From DASQPR01 sp963797675 (GTDB lineage Bacteria > Actinomycetota > Actinomycetes > Mycobacteriales > Micromonosporaceae), in contig CAWCQQ010000006.1 of NCBI GenBank assembly GCA_963797675.1, forward strand, positions 1 to 64,000: DNA of 64,000 nucleotides. The letters are read 5' to 3'. Both the position numbers and the translations under genes were made by a program. The notes under the pieces are model-generated. The model was not told where the DNA came from and did no database searches. It was given only the letters and a program-made list of their open reading frames with translations. Shown in pieces: positions 18,320-27,093 of the stretch (the stretch's first letter is position 1; every line of letters begins with the position of its first letter).

Positions 18320-20644
18320 GTGACTACCCTTCCGGTTCTGCCACTAACTGATCAAGTTCTGCTGCCCGGCATGGTCATCCCGGTGACTCTGGACGCCGAG
18401 ACGCAGGCCGCCGTTGACGCAGCTCGCGCCTCCGGCGGCGATAAGACCGTGCTCGCCGTTCCGCGCCTGGACGGCGTGTTCGGCCCGGTCGGTACGGTCG
18501 CCCAGATCGAACAGGTCGGCCGACTGGCCAGCGGCGAACCCGCCGCGGTCCTCCGTGGCGTCTCGCGCGCGAAGATCGGCTCCGGCGTCCCCGGCGCCGG
18601 TGCGGCTCTGTGGGTCGAGTTCACCGTCGTCGAGGACGACGCGCCGACCGGCAAGTCCCGCGAGCTTGCCCGCGAATACAAGACCCTGGTCAAGGCACTG
18701 CTCCAGAAGCGCGGCGCTTGGCAGGTCATCGACGCGGTTGAGCGGATGACCGATGTCGGCGAACTGGCCGATTCGGCCGGCTACGCGCCGTGGCTCACAC
18801 TGCCCCAGAAGGCCGAGCTGCTCGCCACGACCGATCTCACCGAACGTCTGGAAAACCTGCTGACCTGGGTGCGTGAGCACCTGGCTGAGCAGGAGGTGAC
18901 CGACAAGATCACCGAGGACGTCCGCGAAGGCCTGGAGAAGACGCAGCGCGACTTCCTGCTGCGCCAGCAGCTCGCCGCGATCCGTAAGGAACTCGGCGAG
19001 GACGAGCCGGACGGCGCCGGTGACTACCGGACCCGGGTCGAAGAAGCGACACTGCCGGACAACGTACGCGAAGCTGCGATGCGTGAGGTCGGCCGGCTGG
19101 AGCGCGCCTCTGACCAGTCGCCCGAGTCCGGATGGATCCGGACCTGGCTCGACACGGTGCTGGAGATGCCGTGGTCGACGACGACCGAGGACAACACGGA
19201 TCTCGTCGAGGCTCGCCGGATTCTCGACGAGGACCACGCCGGACTCGACGACGTCAAGGACCGGATCGGCGAATACCTCGCCGTACGCAACCGGCGGACC
19301 ACTCGTGGCCTGACCGTCGTCGGCGGTCGTGGCTCCGGTGCCGTCCTCGCGCTGGCCGGCCCGCCCGGTGTCGGCAAGACAAGCCTCGGCGAGTCGGTCG
19401 CGCGTGCGCTGGGACGGAAGTTCGTCCGGGTGTCGCTCGGCGGCGTCCGTGATGAGGCCGAGATCCGGGGCCACCGTCGCACGTACGTCGGTGCCCTGCC
19501 CGGTCGCATCGTCCGCGCGATCCGCGAGGCCGGTTCGATGAACCCGGTCGTGCTGCTCGACGAGGTCGACAAGCTGAGCACCGGATTCTCCGGTGACCCG
19601 GCCGCGGCCCTGCTCGAGGTGCTCGACCCGGCGCAGAACCACACGTTCCGCGACCACTACCTCGAGGTCGACCTCGACCTGTCCAACGTCCTGTTCCTGG
19701 CGACCGCGAACGTGGTGGAGAACATCCCCGGCCCGCTGCTGGACCGGATGGAACTGGTCATGCTCGACGGCTACACCGAGGCCGAGAAGGTCGCGATCGC
19801 TCGCGACCACCTGCTGCCTCGCCAGCTGTCCCGGGCCGGCCTGGACGACGCCGAGGTCACCGTGGACGACGAGGCGTTGCGCCAGATCGCCGGTGAATAC
19901 ACCCGAGAAGCAGGGGTACGCCAACTGGAGCGCGGCCTGGCAAAGGTGCTCCGGAAGGTTGCCGTGACGCTGGCAACGTCGGGCGAGCCGGTCCACATCG
20001 GACAGGCCGACCTGGTGAAGTACCTCGGTCACCCGCGGTTCACGTTCGAATCGGCGGAACGGACGGCCGTACCCGGTGTCGCCACCGGACTTGCGGTCAC
20101 CGGCGCCGGGGGAGACGTGCTCTTCATCGAGGCGACCGCGATGGACGGCGACTCCGGACTCGTGCTCACCGGTCAACTCGGCGACGTGATGAAGGAGTCG
20201 GCGCAGATCGCGCTGTCCTACCTGCGCTCGCACGGAGACCAGCTGGGCATCGACGGCAACGCACTCGCGGCACGGCGGCTGCACCTGCACGTACCCGCTG
20301 GTGCGGTGCCGAAGGACGGCCCGTCGGCCGGCATCACGATGGTGACGGCGCTCGCGTCGCTCGCCTCGGGCCGACCGGTCAAGCCTGAGGTCGGCATGAC
20401 CGGCGAGGTCACGCTCGCCGGACGGGTCCTGCCGATCGGCGGGGTCAAGCAGAAACTGCTCGCCGCGCACCGGGCCGGTCTCACCGAGATCATCATCCCG
20501 AAGCGCAACGAGCACGACCTGGATGACCTGCCGGCCGACGTACGGGAGCAGCTGACCATCCACGCGGTCGCGGACGTGGCCGACGTACTGGCGCTCGCTC
20601 TGCGTGCGGCCGACACTCCGGCGGAGCTGTTCGTCGCGGCGTAG
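18320..20644 (+). CDS. lon: ATP-dependent Lon protease
   Basis: Cytoplasmic AAA+ serine protease degrading misfolded and regulatory proteins. 774 residues, the normal length. Order: N-terminal LonN domain (1-190), coiled linker with TQRDFLLRQQLAAIRKELGE, AAA+ module with Walker A GPPGVGKT (347-354), Walker B VVLLDEVDK and GDPAAALLEVLDP, then the S16 protease domain with catalytic Ser669 in PKDGPSAG and Lys712 in GGVKQK. The start is GTG 18320. Transcription is probably repressed by HspR through the HAIR site at 18275-18295 and ends at the hairpin at 20655. Monocistronic and intact. Confidence 0.96.
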   Translation: MTTLPVLPLTDQVLLPGMVIPVTLDAETQAAVDAARASGGDKTVLAVPRLDGVFGPVGTVAQIEQVGRLASGEPAAVLRGVSRAKIGSGVPGAGAALWVEFTVVEDDAPTGKSRELAREYKTLVKALLQKRGAWQVIDAVERMTDVGELADSAGYAPWLTLPQKAELLATTDLTERLENLLTWVREHLAEQEVTDKITEDVREGLEKTQRDFLLRQQLAAIRKELGEDEPDGAGDYRTRVEEATLPDNVREAAMREVGRLERASDQSPESGWIRTWLDTVLEMPWSTTTEDNTDLVEARRILDEDHAGLDDVKDRIGEYLAVRNRRTTRGLTVVGGRGSGAVLALAGPPGVGKTSLGESVARALGRKFVRVSLGGVRDEAEIRGHRRTYVGALPGRIVRAIREAGSMNPVVLLDEVDKLSTGFSGDPAAALLEVLDPAQNHTFRDHYLEVDLDLSNVLFLATANVVENIPGPLLDRMELVMLDGYTEAEKVAIARDHLLPRQLSRAGLDDAEVTVDDEALRQIAGEYTREAGVRQLERGLAKVLRKVAVTLATSGEPVHIGQADLVKYLGHPRFTFESAERTAVPGVATGLAVTGAGGDVLFIEATAMDGDSGLVLTGQLGDVMKESAQIALSYLRSHGDQLGIDGNALAARRLHLHVPAGAVPKDGPSAGITMVTALASLASGRPVKPEVGMTGEVTLAGRVLPIGGVKQKLLAAHRAGLTEIIIPKRNEHDLDDLPADVREQLTIHAVADVADVLALALRAADTPAELFVAA

Positions 20645-20654
20645 CGCTAGCGGT

Positions 20655-20697
20655 AAAGAAAGGAGCTGCGGGCCATCTGCCCGCAGCTCCTTTCTTT
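20655..20697 (+). terminator. Terminator of lon, perfect 19-bp stem
   Basis: Arms 20655-20673 and 20679-20697 pair perfectly around CATCT, and the descending arm ends in a T-rich stretch (CTTTCTTTT), so it is a classical intrinsic terminator. Its A-rich left side would also serve the convergent gene ending at 20720. Confidence 0.93.
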
Positions 20698-20719
20698 TGT
20701 CAGATGCCGTCGCTCGTCG

Positions 20720-21274
20720 CTACGCGGGTACGGGGTACGACGATTCAGCCACGAACGGTGCCAGTCTCCCGACCGCCTCCGGAGTCGACGTGAACCACGG
20801 CTGGCTGAAGATGTTGTTCACCCGGTTGGGGTCGGAGATTTGATACTCCGCGTCCACCAGGTAGTCGATCCGGTACCGGGCGGAGGGATTCTCGTCGCCG
20901 TAGTACAGCGGGAGTTCCATCGGCGCGGCCAGGTACGTGTTGGACATCGGATTGTGGACGACGACTCCGCTTCGGTCCAACATGTGCATCGTGACGGACA
21001 GATCCGGCTCGGCCAGCGCCCGCCGTCCGCCGAGCGTCACGCCGGCCGGTACGAGAAAGGTCTGGAAATACGACGTGGTTACACCGCCCCGGTACAAGGT
21101 GACGGCCATGTCGATTTCGAATGGACCGCTGGCGGTGCCCAGCCCGACGTTCTGGATCAATGCGGCGAACTTCACGGTTCGTGCGATGTGATCAACGGAG
21201 ATGACCACGGTATTGGCGGCCAGATCCGGACTGTAGGGAATTGCTGCTTGGTGCGATACCACCGGTTGTGACAT
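20720..21274 (-). CDS. Hypothetical protein with CARDB-like beta pattern
   Basis: A 184-residue protein starting MSQPVVSHQAAIPYSPDLAANTV. The start is fixed by GGAGAGGA 9 bases upstream. There is no signal peptide or membrane segment. Alternating beta strands with FAALIQNVGLGTASGPFEIDMAVTLYRGG resemble a CARDB/APHP Ig-like domain, where 'xNxGxxxxGPFxVxL' is typical. A second strand-rich half (RYRIDYLVDAEYQISDPNRVNNIFSQPW) again resembles such a domain ('D...V.E.NE.NN'). Cytoplasmic location would be odd for CARDB. Function unknown. Confidence 0.6.
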   Translation of the reverse strand: MSQPVVSHQAAIPYSPDLAANTVVISVDHIARTVKFAALIQNVGLGTASGPFEIDMAVTLYRGGVTTSYFQTFLVPAGVTLGGRRALAEPDLSVTMHMLDRSGVVVHNPMSNTYLAAPMELPLYYGDENPSARYRIDYLVDAEYQISDPNRVNNIFSQPWFTSTPEAVGRLAPFVAESSYPVPA

Positions 21275-21498
21275 GGCACATTCCTCTCCGAGTTCGAAAT
21301 ACGGTGCCGTCGTAGGGGGACGGCATCGGCGGATCTGGCCGAAAGGGTGACGGCTGCTGGGATGCCGGTCAAGCGATGTGCATGAATCCCGACAGTCGGT
21401 CCGGTCAACGCGGCCGTCACGTGATGCGGTAGGTAGTTTTCGCATCTTGCCGCGCGACGCGCGTACATCCCGGGAAAATGGGGTATGGGCAGTTCGCG

Positions 21499-22431
21499 AT
21501 GACGACGGCGTGGATCTTGTCAGGCGGGGCGAGCTTCGGCGCCATCCAGGTGGGCATCGCGGCTGCGCTCGTGGAGCGTCGCGGAGCACCGGACCTGATC
21601 GTCGGTACGTCGATCGGCGCGCTGAACGCCGCGATCCTCGCCGCCGATCCGTCCACCGCCGGTGTGGCCCGCCTTCGACGGCGGTGGCTCGAATTCCGGC
21701 GCCGGGACGTGCTGAAACTGCAGCCGACCAAGTTTGTCGCCGGCCTTCTCGGGCGGTCGAATCACCTGATCGGCAACGAGACGTTCGGTCGATGGATTCG
21801 CGACATCGTCCCGTACGAGCTGATCGAAGACGCGCCGATCCGGTTGATGGTGACCGCGAGCGATCTCGTGGCGGCGGAGCCGGTGTATCTCGAGCGTGGA
21901 GACGTCGCCCAGTCATTGCTGGCCTCATGTGCCGCACCGGGTGTGCTGCCACCGGTGCGGATCGCAGGTCGTTGGCTCGTCGACGGCTGGGTGCTCAACA
22001 ACGCGCCGGTCGGGTGGACGGCACGGCAGGGCATCGACCGGATCTATGTGCTGCCGTGCGGCGGTACGGCGGCGTACGCCCCGACCACGAGGGCATCCGT
22101 GCTGCGACGATTCGGACCGTCCAGCCGGGCCCGATTCCAGACGATGGTCGACCGCGGTCTGCCCCGCGGCGGTACGGCGATCAACCAGGAACTGGTCGCC
22201 GCGCTGATCGCGAGGACCGTCCGCCAGGAATTCATCGAGTGGAGCAGCCGCGTCGACCTGTTTCTGCCACCCGCGCCGGACGTGACCGGCCTGTCCATGT
22301 TCGAGTTCGCCGAGTCACCGGGCCTGATCGAGAAGGCGTACGAGTATGCGAGCGCCTGGCTTCCCTCCGCTCGACCGTTGACGGCTGAGGAACTCGCACG
22401 TCCGCGGGCGCTCGCCGGCGTCGACGAGTGA
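21499..22431 (+). CDS. Patatin-like phospholipase
   Basis: A 310-residue cytoplasmic serine lipid acyl hydrolase. The Ser-Asp dyad architecture is complete: glycine-rich oxyanion loop LSGGASFGAIQVG, nucleophile elbow VGTSIGALNAA, and catalytic Asp in LVDGWVLNNAPV. ATG 21499 is preferred because family members start a few residues before the oxyanion loop; an in-frame ATG at 21478 adds seven residues. It may remodel membrane phospholipids. Monocistronic, converging on the DUF1345 gene with 12 bases between the stops. Confidence 0.88.
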   Translation: MTTAWILSGGASFGAIQVGIAAALVERRGAPDLIVGTSIGALNAAILAADPSTAGVARLRRRWLEFRRRDVLKLQPTKFVAGLLGRSNHLIGNETFGRWIRDIVPYELIEDAPIRLMVTASDLVAAEPVYLERGDVAQSLLASCAAPGVLPPVRIAGRWLVDGWVLNNAPVGWTARQGIDRIYVLPCGGTAAYAPTTRASVLRRFGPSSRARFQTMVDRGLPRGGTAINQELVAALIARTVRQEFIEWSSRVDLFLPPAPDVTGLSMFEFAESPGLIEKAYEYASAWLPSARPLTAEELARPRALAGVDE

Positions 22432-22443
22432 CCTCATTCGGCC

Positions 22444-23136
22444 TCACTTCTGCGTGACCACGCCGACCGCGACCGCGAGGACGGCGCTGTTGTAGAAGAA
22501 GCTGGCCACGCTGTGTACGAGGACGTGCCACCGAGTGGTCCGGCGGATGATCTCCACATCGGACACCGCGAACGAGACACCGAGCGTCAGCGCGAAGTAG
22601 AGGTAGTCGAGCAGCAGCGGCTCGATGTTGTCGGGAAACCGCAGGCCCGGGCTGCCGTCGGCGGCATCGAGGCTCCGGTAGAATTTCGCGTACCCGACGT
22701 GCAGCAGCAGCCATGCGCAGATGACCGCGATCACGCCGAGCACCTTGATCGCGGTTCCCTGCTCGTCCGGTGTGCCGTGGAACAGCACGTCCAGTGCGGC
22801 TGCAATACCGGTGACGCTGGCGACCGCGGCCAGGATGAAGCTGAATTGGCGGCGCAGCCGACGTGCCCACGGTGGCAGTTCGACGACCGGCGCCGGCGGT
22901 CCGGAGGTGCGGTGCCGGTGCTGCCGGACCACGAAGAAGCCGACGATCAGGTAGATCAGCGCGATCAGGTCGAACAAGAAGAGGGACTGGGTTTCGCGCG
23001 CGGCCGTGTTCGGGGCCCGGACATAGTTGATGCCGATGACGGCGAGGGCGATCTCGAACAGACGCGTGACGCCCGCCTGGATCATGTGTCGGATCAGCGT
23101 GAAGCGGGAGAGCCGCTCACGCGCCTGATCGGACAT
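22444..23136 (-). CDS. DUF1345 family integral membrane protein
   Basis: A 230-residue membrane protein with about five hydrophobic helices (near 22-40, 52-68, 98-115, 130-148, 205-225). The C-terminal block LLDYLYFALTLGVSFAVSDVEIIRRTTRWHVLVHSVASFFYN is the DUF1345 signature, in which the polar Tyr, Ser and Asp residues are conserved. No function is established for the family. It is preceded by an A/T-rich stretch and by a terminator (23157-23190) that isolates it from the upstream gene. Confidence 0.83.
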   Translation of the reverse strand: MSDQARERLSRFTLIRHMIQAGVTRLFEIALAVIGINYVRAPNTAARETQSLFLFDLIALIYLIVGFFVVRQHRHRTSGPPAPVVELPPWARRLRRQFSFILAAVASVTGIAAALDVLFHGTPDEQGTAIKVLGVIAVICAWLLLHVGYAKFYRSLDAADGSPGLRFPDNIEPLLLDYLYFALTLGVSFAVSDVEIIRRTTRWHVLVHSVASFFYNSAVLAVAVGVVTQK

Positions 23137-23156
23137 ATCACCTATTAAGACATAGA

Positions 23157-23190
23157 GAGCCCCGCCGGCGCTGGCACATCGGCGGGGCTC
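23157..23190 (-). terminator. Hairpin between the DUF1345 gene and the upstream MORN-like gene
   Basis: GAGCCCCGCCG (23157-23167) and its exact complement (23180-23190) form an 11-bp stem with a 12-base loop. It is positioned to terminate the minus-strand gene at 23267-23734. Confidence 0.75.
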
Positions 23191-23266
23191 GTGACCTCCC
23201 GGATGAGATGTCGTCTCGGACGCTATCCCGGGTGATCGGTTCGCGACAGGATGTCTCAGCCGCGCC

Positions 23267-23734
23267 TCAGGCGGTGGGTGTCCGCGGTTGGGGTATGCGT
23301 AGATTTGGCGTCTCTGCTGGGGATGGCTCCGCCGGCGTCGGCCAGCCGAGCGTTTCCCGGCACCGTTGCAGATATCGGTAGCTGAACGAGTCGACTTCGA
23401 GGTGCCACTCCTCGATCAGGTCGCCGTCGCCGCTGTACTTCGTCCGGTGTGTCGTAACGCCACATTCGTCGGTCTGTTGGGCGATCAGGTGCCCGTATTC
23501 GTCATATTCACGCTGGATGCCATGGCCGACGCCGCGACGGAACCACGCCTCGGACCGCAGTCCGCCGCTCGCAAACCAATCACGAGCCGGACCATCCTGT
23601 ACGCCATCGACAAACGTCACTTCCGAACGTCGCGGCTCGTCCTCGAACGCCACACCGGTGAACGGCGCCCCATTCAGGTGCATCACCTGATCTGAGTCGG
23701 CGTCCACGCCATCGTCTACTACGCGGTCGACCAC
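23267..23734 (-). CDS. MORN/YwqK-like repeat protein
   Basis: About 155 residues. The core has repeated units of the form V-x-F-x-D-G-V-x-x-G-P-x-R-x-W, as in SEVTFVDGVQDGPARDWF and EAWFRRGVGHGIQREYDEYGHL, typical of the MORN_2/YwqK family. In other bacteria such proteins occur as antitoxin-like or immunity partners, but no toxin gene is nearby. The start is uncertain: GTG 23734 gives the usual N-terminus, whereas the open frame reaches 23836. The C-terminus is Pro-rich and probably disordered. Confidence 0.6.
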   Translation of the reverse strand: MVDRVVDDGVDADSDQVMHLNGAPFTGVAFEDEPRRSEVTFVDGVQDGPARDWFASGGLRSEAWFRRGVGHGIQREYDEYGHLIAQQTDECGVTTHRTKYSGDGDLIEEWHLEVDSFSYRYLQRCRETLGWPTPAEPSPAETPNLRIPQPRTPTA

Positions 23735-23898
23735 ACGCAGATGCTGGCACAGGTCGAGGAAAGCCTCAACCGGTGGACAGGCTGCATCACCGGTCAGGGG
23801 ACATCTCGGCACTGCACCGCGGACCGTTATCCACATGCCTCCCGGACGTGCGGCACGCGCGGCCGGACGATGCGAAGGTCCGAGGTCACGGCCGACGC

Positions 23899-24906
23899 CT
23901 ACGAGGAGGCCGCGATCTCCGACGTCGGGGTCGGTTGTGCATCGGCCCGGCGCGTCGCGAGCACCGTCCCGACCAGGACGATCGCGACCAGCGCGCCGGC
24001 CATGAGGACGGCAACGTAGGGGTCATCCAGCTCGGTCCGCGATTGAGCGACGCGTGCCGCCGGCGTGATCGGGCCTGCGCCCGCCGGGAGCAGCGGAATG
24101 AACCGCACCGGCGCCAGTACCGCGATGAACCGCACCGCAAGCCCGATGACCAGTGCACACGTCGCGGCCGCCATCAGCGCGAAGCGGGCGGGCAACGCCG
24201 GGCCGTCGGTCCGGCGCAGCGCGATCGCGATCGCAACGACCGCCGCGATCGCGATCGACAGGAGTGCCGTCGCGACTCCGGCCGGCACCGGCGGGAACAG
24301 CAGCACGCCGGCCGTCCACAGCAGGCCCGCCGTGACACCGGAGGCGGCGCCGACCAGTGCAGCGCGATCTGCTCCGCGGCGATCTGCTCCCCGGTCTCCG
24401 GCGGTGGCCAGGACGACGGCAAGGAGATAGCAGCCGGACAGCACGGCGAAGATCGGCACACCGGTGGTGACGCGTTCGAACGGATTGCCACCGCCGTCCA
24501 GCCCGGTGACCACGCTCGCGGCGAGCAGGCTGACGAGCACGACGCCGGCGAACCGGACACGTCCTGCCCGCGGACCGGCCGGTGCCAGCCACGGCAGGCG
24601 AGCCGACCAGGCGATCGCAACGAGCAGCGCCACGTATGCGATGAGCGTCCAGCGAAGCGGCACGTAGCCGGTCCGGGCAGTCACGACGACCACTCCACCG
24701 ATCGCCGCCGCACTCGCGACAACTCCACCCGTCACCTGCGGCGACGTCTGCGCCACCGTCGCCCGCAGGCAACTGAGGACGAACGACCAGCGCGCGGATC
24801 TGCCGTCCACGGTGGCGAGTTCGGCCCGCATCGCACGGCCCCACTCGCGCCGCCGCGGCGGCAGAAGTGCAACGACGAGGCGCAGCACGATCTCCGGGGG
24901 CGTCAT
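23899..24906 (-). CDS. Polytopic membrane protein paired with a PadR regulator
   Basis: A 335-residue protein. A short cytoplasmic head (MTPPEIVLRLVVALLPPRRREWGRAMRAEL) is followed by about eight hydrophobic helices rich in Ala, Val and Leu. The head, with its RREWGxAMxAEL motif, is common in membrane proteins encoded right behind PadR genes in actinobacteria. Here its ATG overlaps the PadR stop (ATGA), so both are co-translated. No transporter motif is recognisable. It may sense or relieve the stress that PadR reports; that is inference from the pairing. Confidence 0.7.
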   Translation of the reverse strand: MTPPEIVLRLVVALLPPRRREWGRAMRAELATVDGRSARWSFVLSCLRATVAQTSPQVTGGVVASAAAIGGVVVVTARTGYVPLRWTLIAYVALLVAIAWSARLPWLAPAGPRAGRVRFAGVVLVSLLAASVVTGLDGGGNPFERVTTGVPIFAVLSGCYLLAVVLATAGDRGADRRGADRAALVGAASGVTAGLLWTAGVLLFPPVPAGVATALLSIAIAAVVAIAIALRRTDGPALPARFALMAAATCALVIGLAVRFIAVLAPVRFIPLLPAGAGPITPAARVAQSRTELDDPYVAVLMAGALVAIVLVGTVLATRRADAQPTPTSEIAASS

Positions 24907-25277
24907 CGCACGCCTCCAGCCGCAATGCGAGCCGCCGTCGCGCCCAGGATCCGAGCGCTCGTCGTGCTCACGATGCGAGCCGAAGGCCGGACGGTGCGTT
25001 GCCGATCCGGGGCGTCCTCAATCGCGTATTCGGCGGCGTACGCGATGCCGTCGGTGGTCAGACGATAGAGGTGCCGCGGCGGGCGGCCGGACGTCATCTC
25101 CCGCTCCCAGGTGCTCTCCAGCAGGCCTCGATCGCTCAGCCGCATCAGAATCGGATAGAGCGATCCGGCCTTCAGCCCGATCTCCTGCCCGAGTTCGTAT
25201 CCGTGCCGCCACACCGCCGCGTCGGCGGCCAATGCCTGCAGGACGGACATGGTCTGCGCCGAAGGTCGTCTCGCCAT
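24903..25277 (-). CDS. PadR family transcriptional regulator
   Basis: A 124-residue winged-helix repressor. The N-terminal domain has the PadR pattern SVLQALAADAAVWRHGYELGQEIGLKAGSLYPILMRLSDRGLLES, with the wing in SGRPPRHLYRLTTDG. The C-terminal dimerisation helix is short and Arg/Ala-rich. A 22-bp near-palindrome lies 7 bases upstream of the ATG, overlapping the place of the ribosome site, so autorepression is likely. It is the first gene of an operon with the membrane protein at 23899, and divergent from the gene at 25343. Confidence 0.9.
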   Translation of the reverse strand: MARRPSAQTMSVLQALAADAAVWRHGYELGQEIGLKAGSLYPILMRLSDRGLLESTWEREMTSGRPPRHLYRLTTDGIAYAAEYAIEDAPDRQRTVRPSARIVSTTSARILGATAARIAAGGVR

Positions 25278-25283
25278 AGTGCA

Positions 25284-25305
25284 GAACTCTATCTAGATCG
25301 AGTTC
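25284..25305 (-). promoter_or_regulatory. Near-palindromic operator of the PadR gene
   Basis: GAACTC (25284-25289) and GAGTTC (25300-25305) flank a central ATCTAGAT palindrome (25291-25298), giving 22 bp with a single mismatched pair. It lies between the divergent PadR and 25343 genes. Confidence 0.7.
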
Positions 25306-25342
25306 CGTTGTATACATCGGGCAGGCGACGACTTGCGGAGCT

Positions 25343-26035
25343 GTGGCAGACTCCGTCCGCATGTATGCCCAAGCCTTCGACCGGCTCTTTCTTCGCGGTC
25401 GGGACGCTGTACTCGCCGGCACCCACGAGATCTGCGAGCCGCCCTTGGACGGTCAGCCACGGTTTGGCATTTCGATCATCGTACGGCCGGATCCGGCGAT
25501 CGCTGCCGTCCTGGCGACCGTTACCGCCGACGTCATGGCGATCAGCGGTTCGGCGCATTGGCCGACCGGCGCAGCAGTCGCTTCTCACTTCACGATCCGG
25601 TCGCTGGAGCCGCATCGGGAGCCGATCGCCGACGACGATGCGGCGGTGCGTCGGTACGCTGATGCGCTCGCCCGTACGTCTGCCCGCCGGCCCGGACCCA
25701 TCCGGTTCGCGATGACCGGGCTGACGTTGACGCCGACGAGCGTCATGTACTGCGCCGAACCACTCGATGATGCGGCCGGAGAGCTCGTCGCCGTGCTCGA
25801 CGACGAATTAGGTGCGGACTGCTGGTTCGAGGCCGACGTCACGCGCGATATCTGGTATGCGAACGTCGTGCACTTCGCCGGTCCGATCGCTGACCCGACC
25901 GGTCTTGTCGACTGGGTTGCCTCGCACCGTGGCCACCGCATCGGCGAGACGAAGATCGCCGAGATCGAGTTGGTCCGCTGGGCGTACGACGGGCGTCAGG
26001 CCGTACCGGTCACGCTGGCTCGATCCGCGCTGTAG
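25343..26035 (+). CDS. 2H-phosphoesterase-like (2'-5' RNA ligase-like) protein
   Basis: A 230-residue soluble protein starting at GTG 25343 (GCGGAG upstream); Met at 25361 is an alternative. The first half has RFGISIIVRPDP followed by ASHFTIRSLEPH, which resembles the first H-x-T motif of 2H phosphoesterases. The second half has WYANVVHFAGP in the place of the second motif, but the second H-x-T is not exact. The fold assignment is therefore tentative and catalysis doubtful. It overlaps the convergent membrane-protein gene by 26 bases. Confidence 0.55.
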   Translation: MADSVRMYAQAFDRLFLRGRDAVLAGTHEICEPPLDGQPRFGISIIVRPDPAIAAVLATVTADVMAISGSAHWPTGAAVASHFTIRSLEPHREPIADDDAAVRRYADALARTSARRPGPIRFAMTGLTLTPTSVMYCAEPLDDAAGELVAVLDDELGADCWFEADVTRDIWYANVVHFAGPIADPTGLVDWVASHRGHRIGETKIAEIELVRWAYDGRQAVPVTLARSAL

Positions 26036-27074
26036 CCGGAGGCGGGCACGCGACGATCGTGACGACCAGCCCGACGACGGCGTACGCGACGAGGAGCCAG
26101 ACGGACACGGCGATGCTCGCAGCCGGGAAGTAGACGATGCTGCGTACCGCATCCGTGCCTGCTCCGGGCGGCAGCCACCGGCCGATCGTCGCCCAGAACG
26201 GCGGAAGCAGCACCGACGGGTAGGCGCCGCCGGCGCTCGGATTGCCGAGGACCACGAAGAGCAGGATGGCCACGCCGATCCCCATCGTGCCGAACAGCAC
26301 CTGCAACGCCATCGTGAACGCACCGACCGCGAACACCAGCAGCGTCCCGAACACGCCCAGCGGCAGGAAGTGCCCGGACAGCGCGGACAGGATGGTCTCG
26401 GCGATCAGCGCGCCACCGAAGCCGGATGCGATCGCGTAGACCGCCAGCGCGCCGAGACGGATGACGGCGCGGTTGCGGTTCGCCGGCCGGGCGCCCCCGG
26501 CCATCGCCAGCAGCGCCGCAACCAAGTAGCCACCGACGACCCAGCCGACGACGAGGTAGAACGCGGACAGCCCGCGTGCGTCACCCCGGCCGGCCGGGAT
26601 CGTGTCGACGACCGTCACGGTGCGGTTCTGCTGCCGGTCAACGGTGGTGACGATGGTCTCGAGCGCAGTACTCACGGCGGCACCGGCCGCGGTCGTGACC
26701 ATCAACGTGTCCGGGCCGCTCGCGGCGAGGTCGAGGACGCCGTACACGCTGCGGTTTTCCAGGAGCGCACGCCCGGCGGACGACGATTCGGCCGCGCGGG
26801 CCTGGACCGGGCGGCCTGGCAGGGCGTTGAGCTGCGCGACGACCTGGTCCGCGGTGCCGGCCGGCGCACCCGCCGGAGCAACGACGGCGATCGAAATCTT
26901 TCGTGGTACCGGATTGTGAAACGCACCGAGGTAGCTCGCAATAAAACCGAGTTGCAGAAGCAACACCCCGAGTACGAGCATCGCGGACCGTCGGGTAACC
27001 GCGTCCCGAACCTCGCCGATGAATCCACTGGATCGAGCGGTCTCGTGGGTGTCGCCTGCTTTGTCCGCCGCCAT
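26010..27074 (-). CDS. YhgE/Pip-like (DUF3533/ABC-2-like) membrane protein
   Basis: About 354 residues from ATG 27074 (MAADKAGD; GAGTGG upstream). The open frame extends to GTG 27155 but would overlap the preceding MFS gene. One helix near the N-terminus (MLVLGVLLLQLGFIASYLGAFHNPVP) is followed by a roughly 140-residue extracytoplasmic domain, then five helices near the C-terminus. This 1+5 layout with a large external loop is typical of YhgE/Pip, phage-infection-protein-like members of the ABC-2 superfamily. No ATPase accompanies it. It is probably co-transcribed with the MFS gene, whose stop lies 19 bases upstream. Confidence 0.7.
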   Translation of the reverse strand: MAADKAGDTHETARSSGFIGEVRDAVTRRSAMLVLGVLLLQLGFIASYLGAFHNPVPRKISIAVVAPAGAPAGTADQVVAQLNALPGRPVQARAAESSSAGRALLENRSVYGVLDLAASGPDTLMVTTAAGAAVSTALETIVTTVDRQQNRTVTVVDTIPAGRGDARGLSAFYLVVGWVVGGYLVAALLAMAGGARPANRNRAVIRLGALAVYAIASGFGGALIAETILSALSGHFLPLGVFGTLLVFAVGAFTMALQVLFGTMGIGVAILLFVVLGNPSAGGAYPSVLLPPFWATIGRWLPPGAGTDAVRSIVYFPAASIAVSVWLLVAYAVVGLVVTIVACPPPATARIEPA

Positions 27075-27093
27075 CCACTCATCATCCGCACTC

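Noticed and set aside
18344..20563. 739-residue open frame antisense to lon
   Set aside because: It is the GC-codon shadow of lon: rich in Arg, Gly, Val and Gln, with no conserved motif, and lon itself is complete and canonical.
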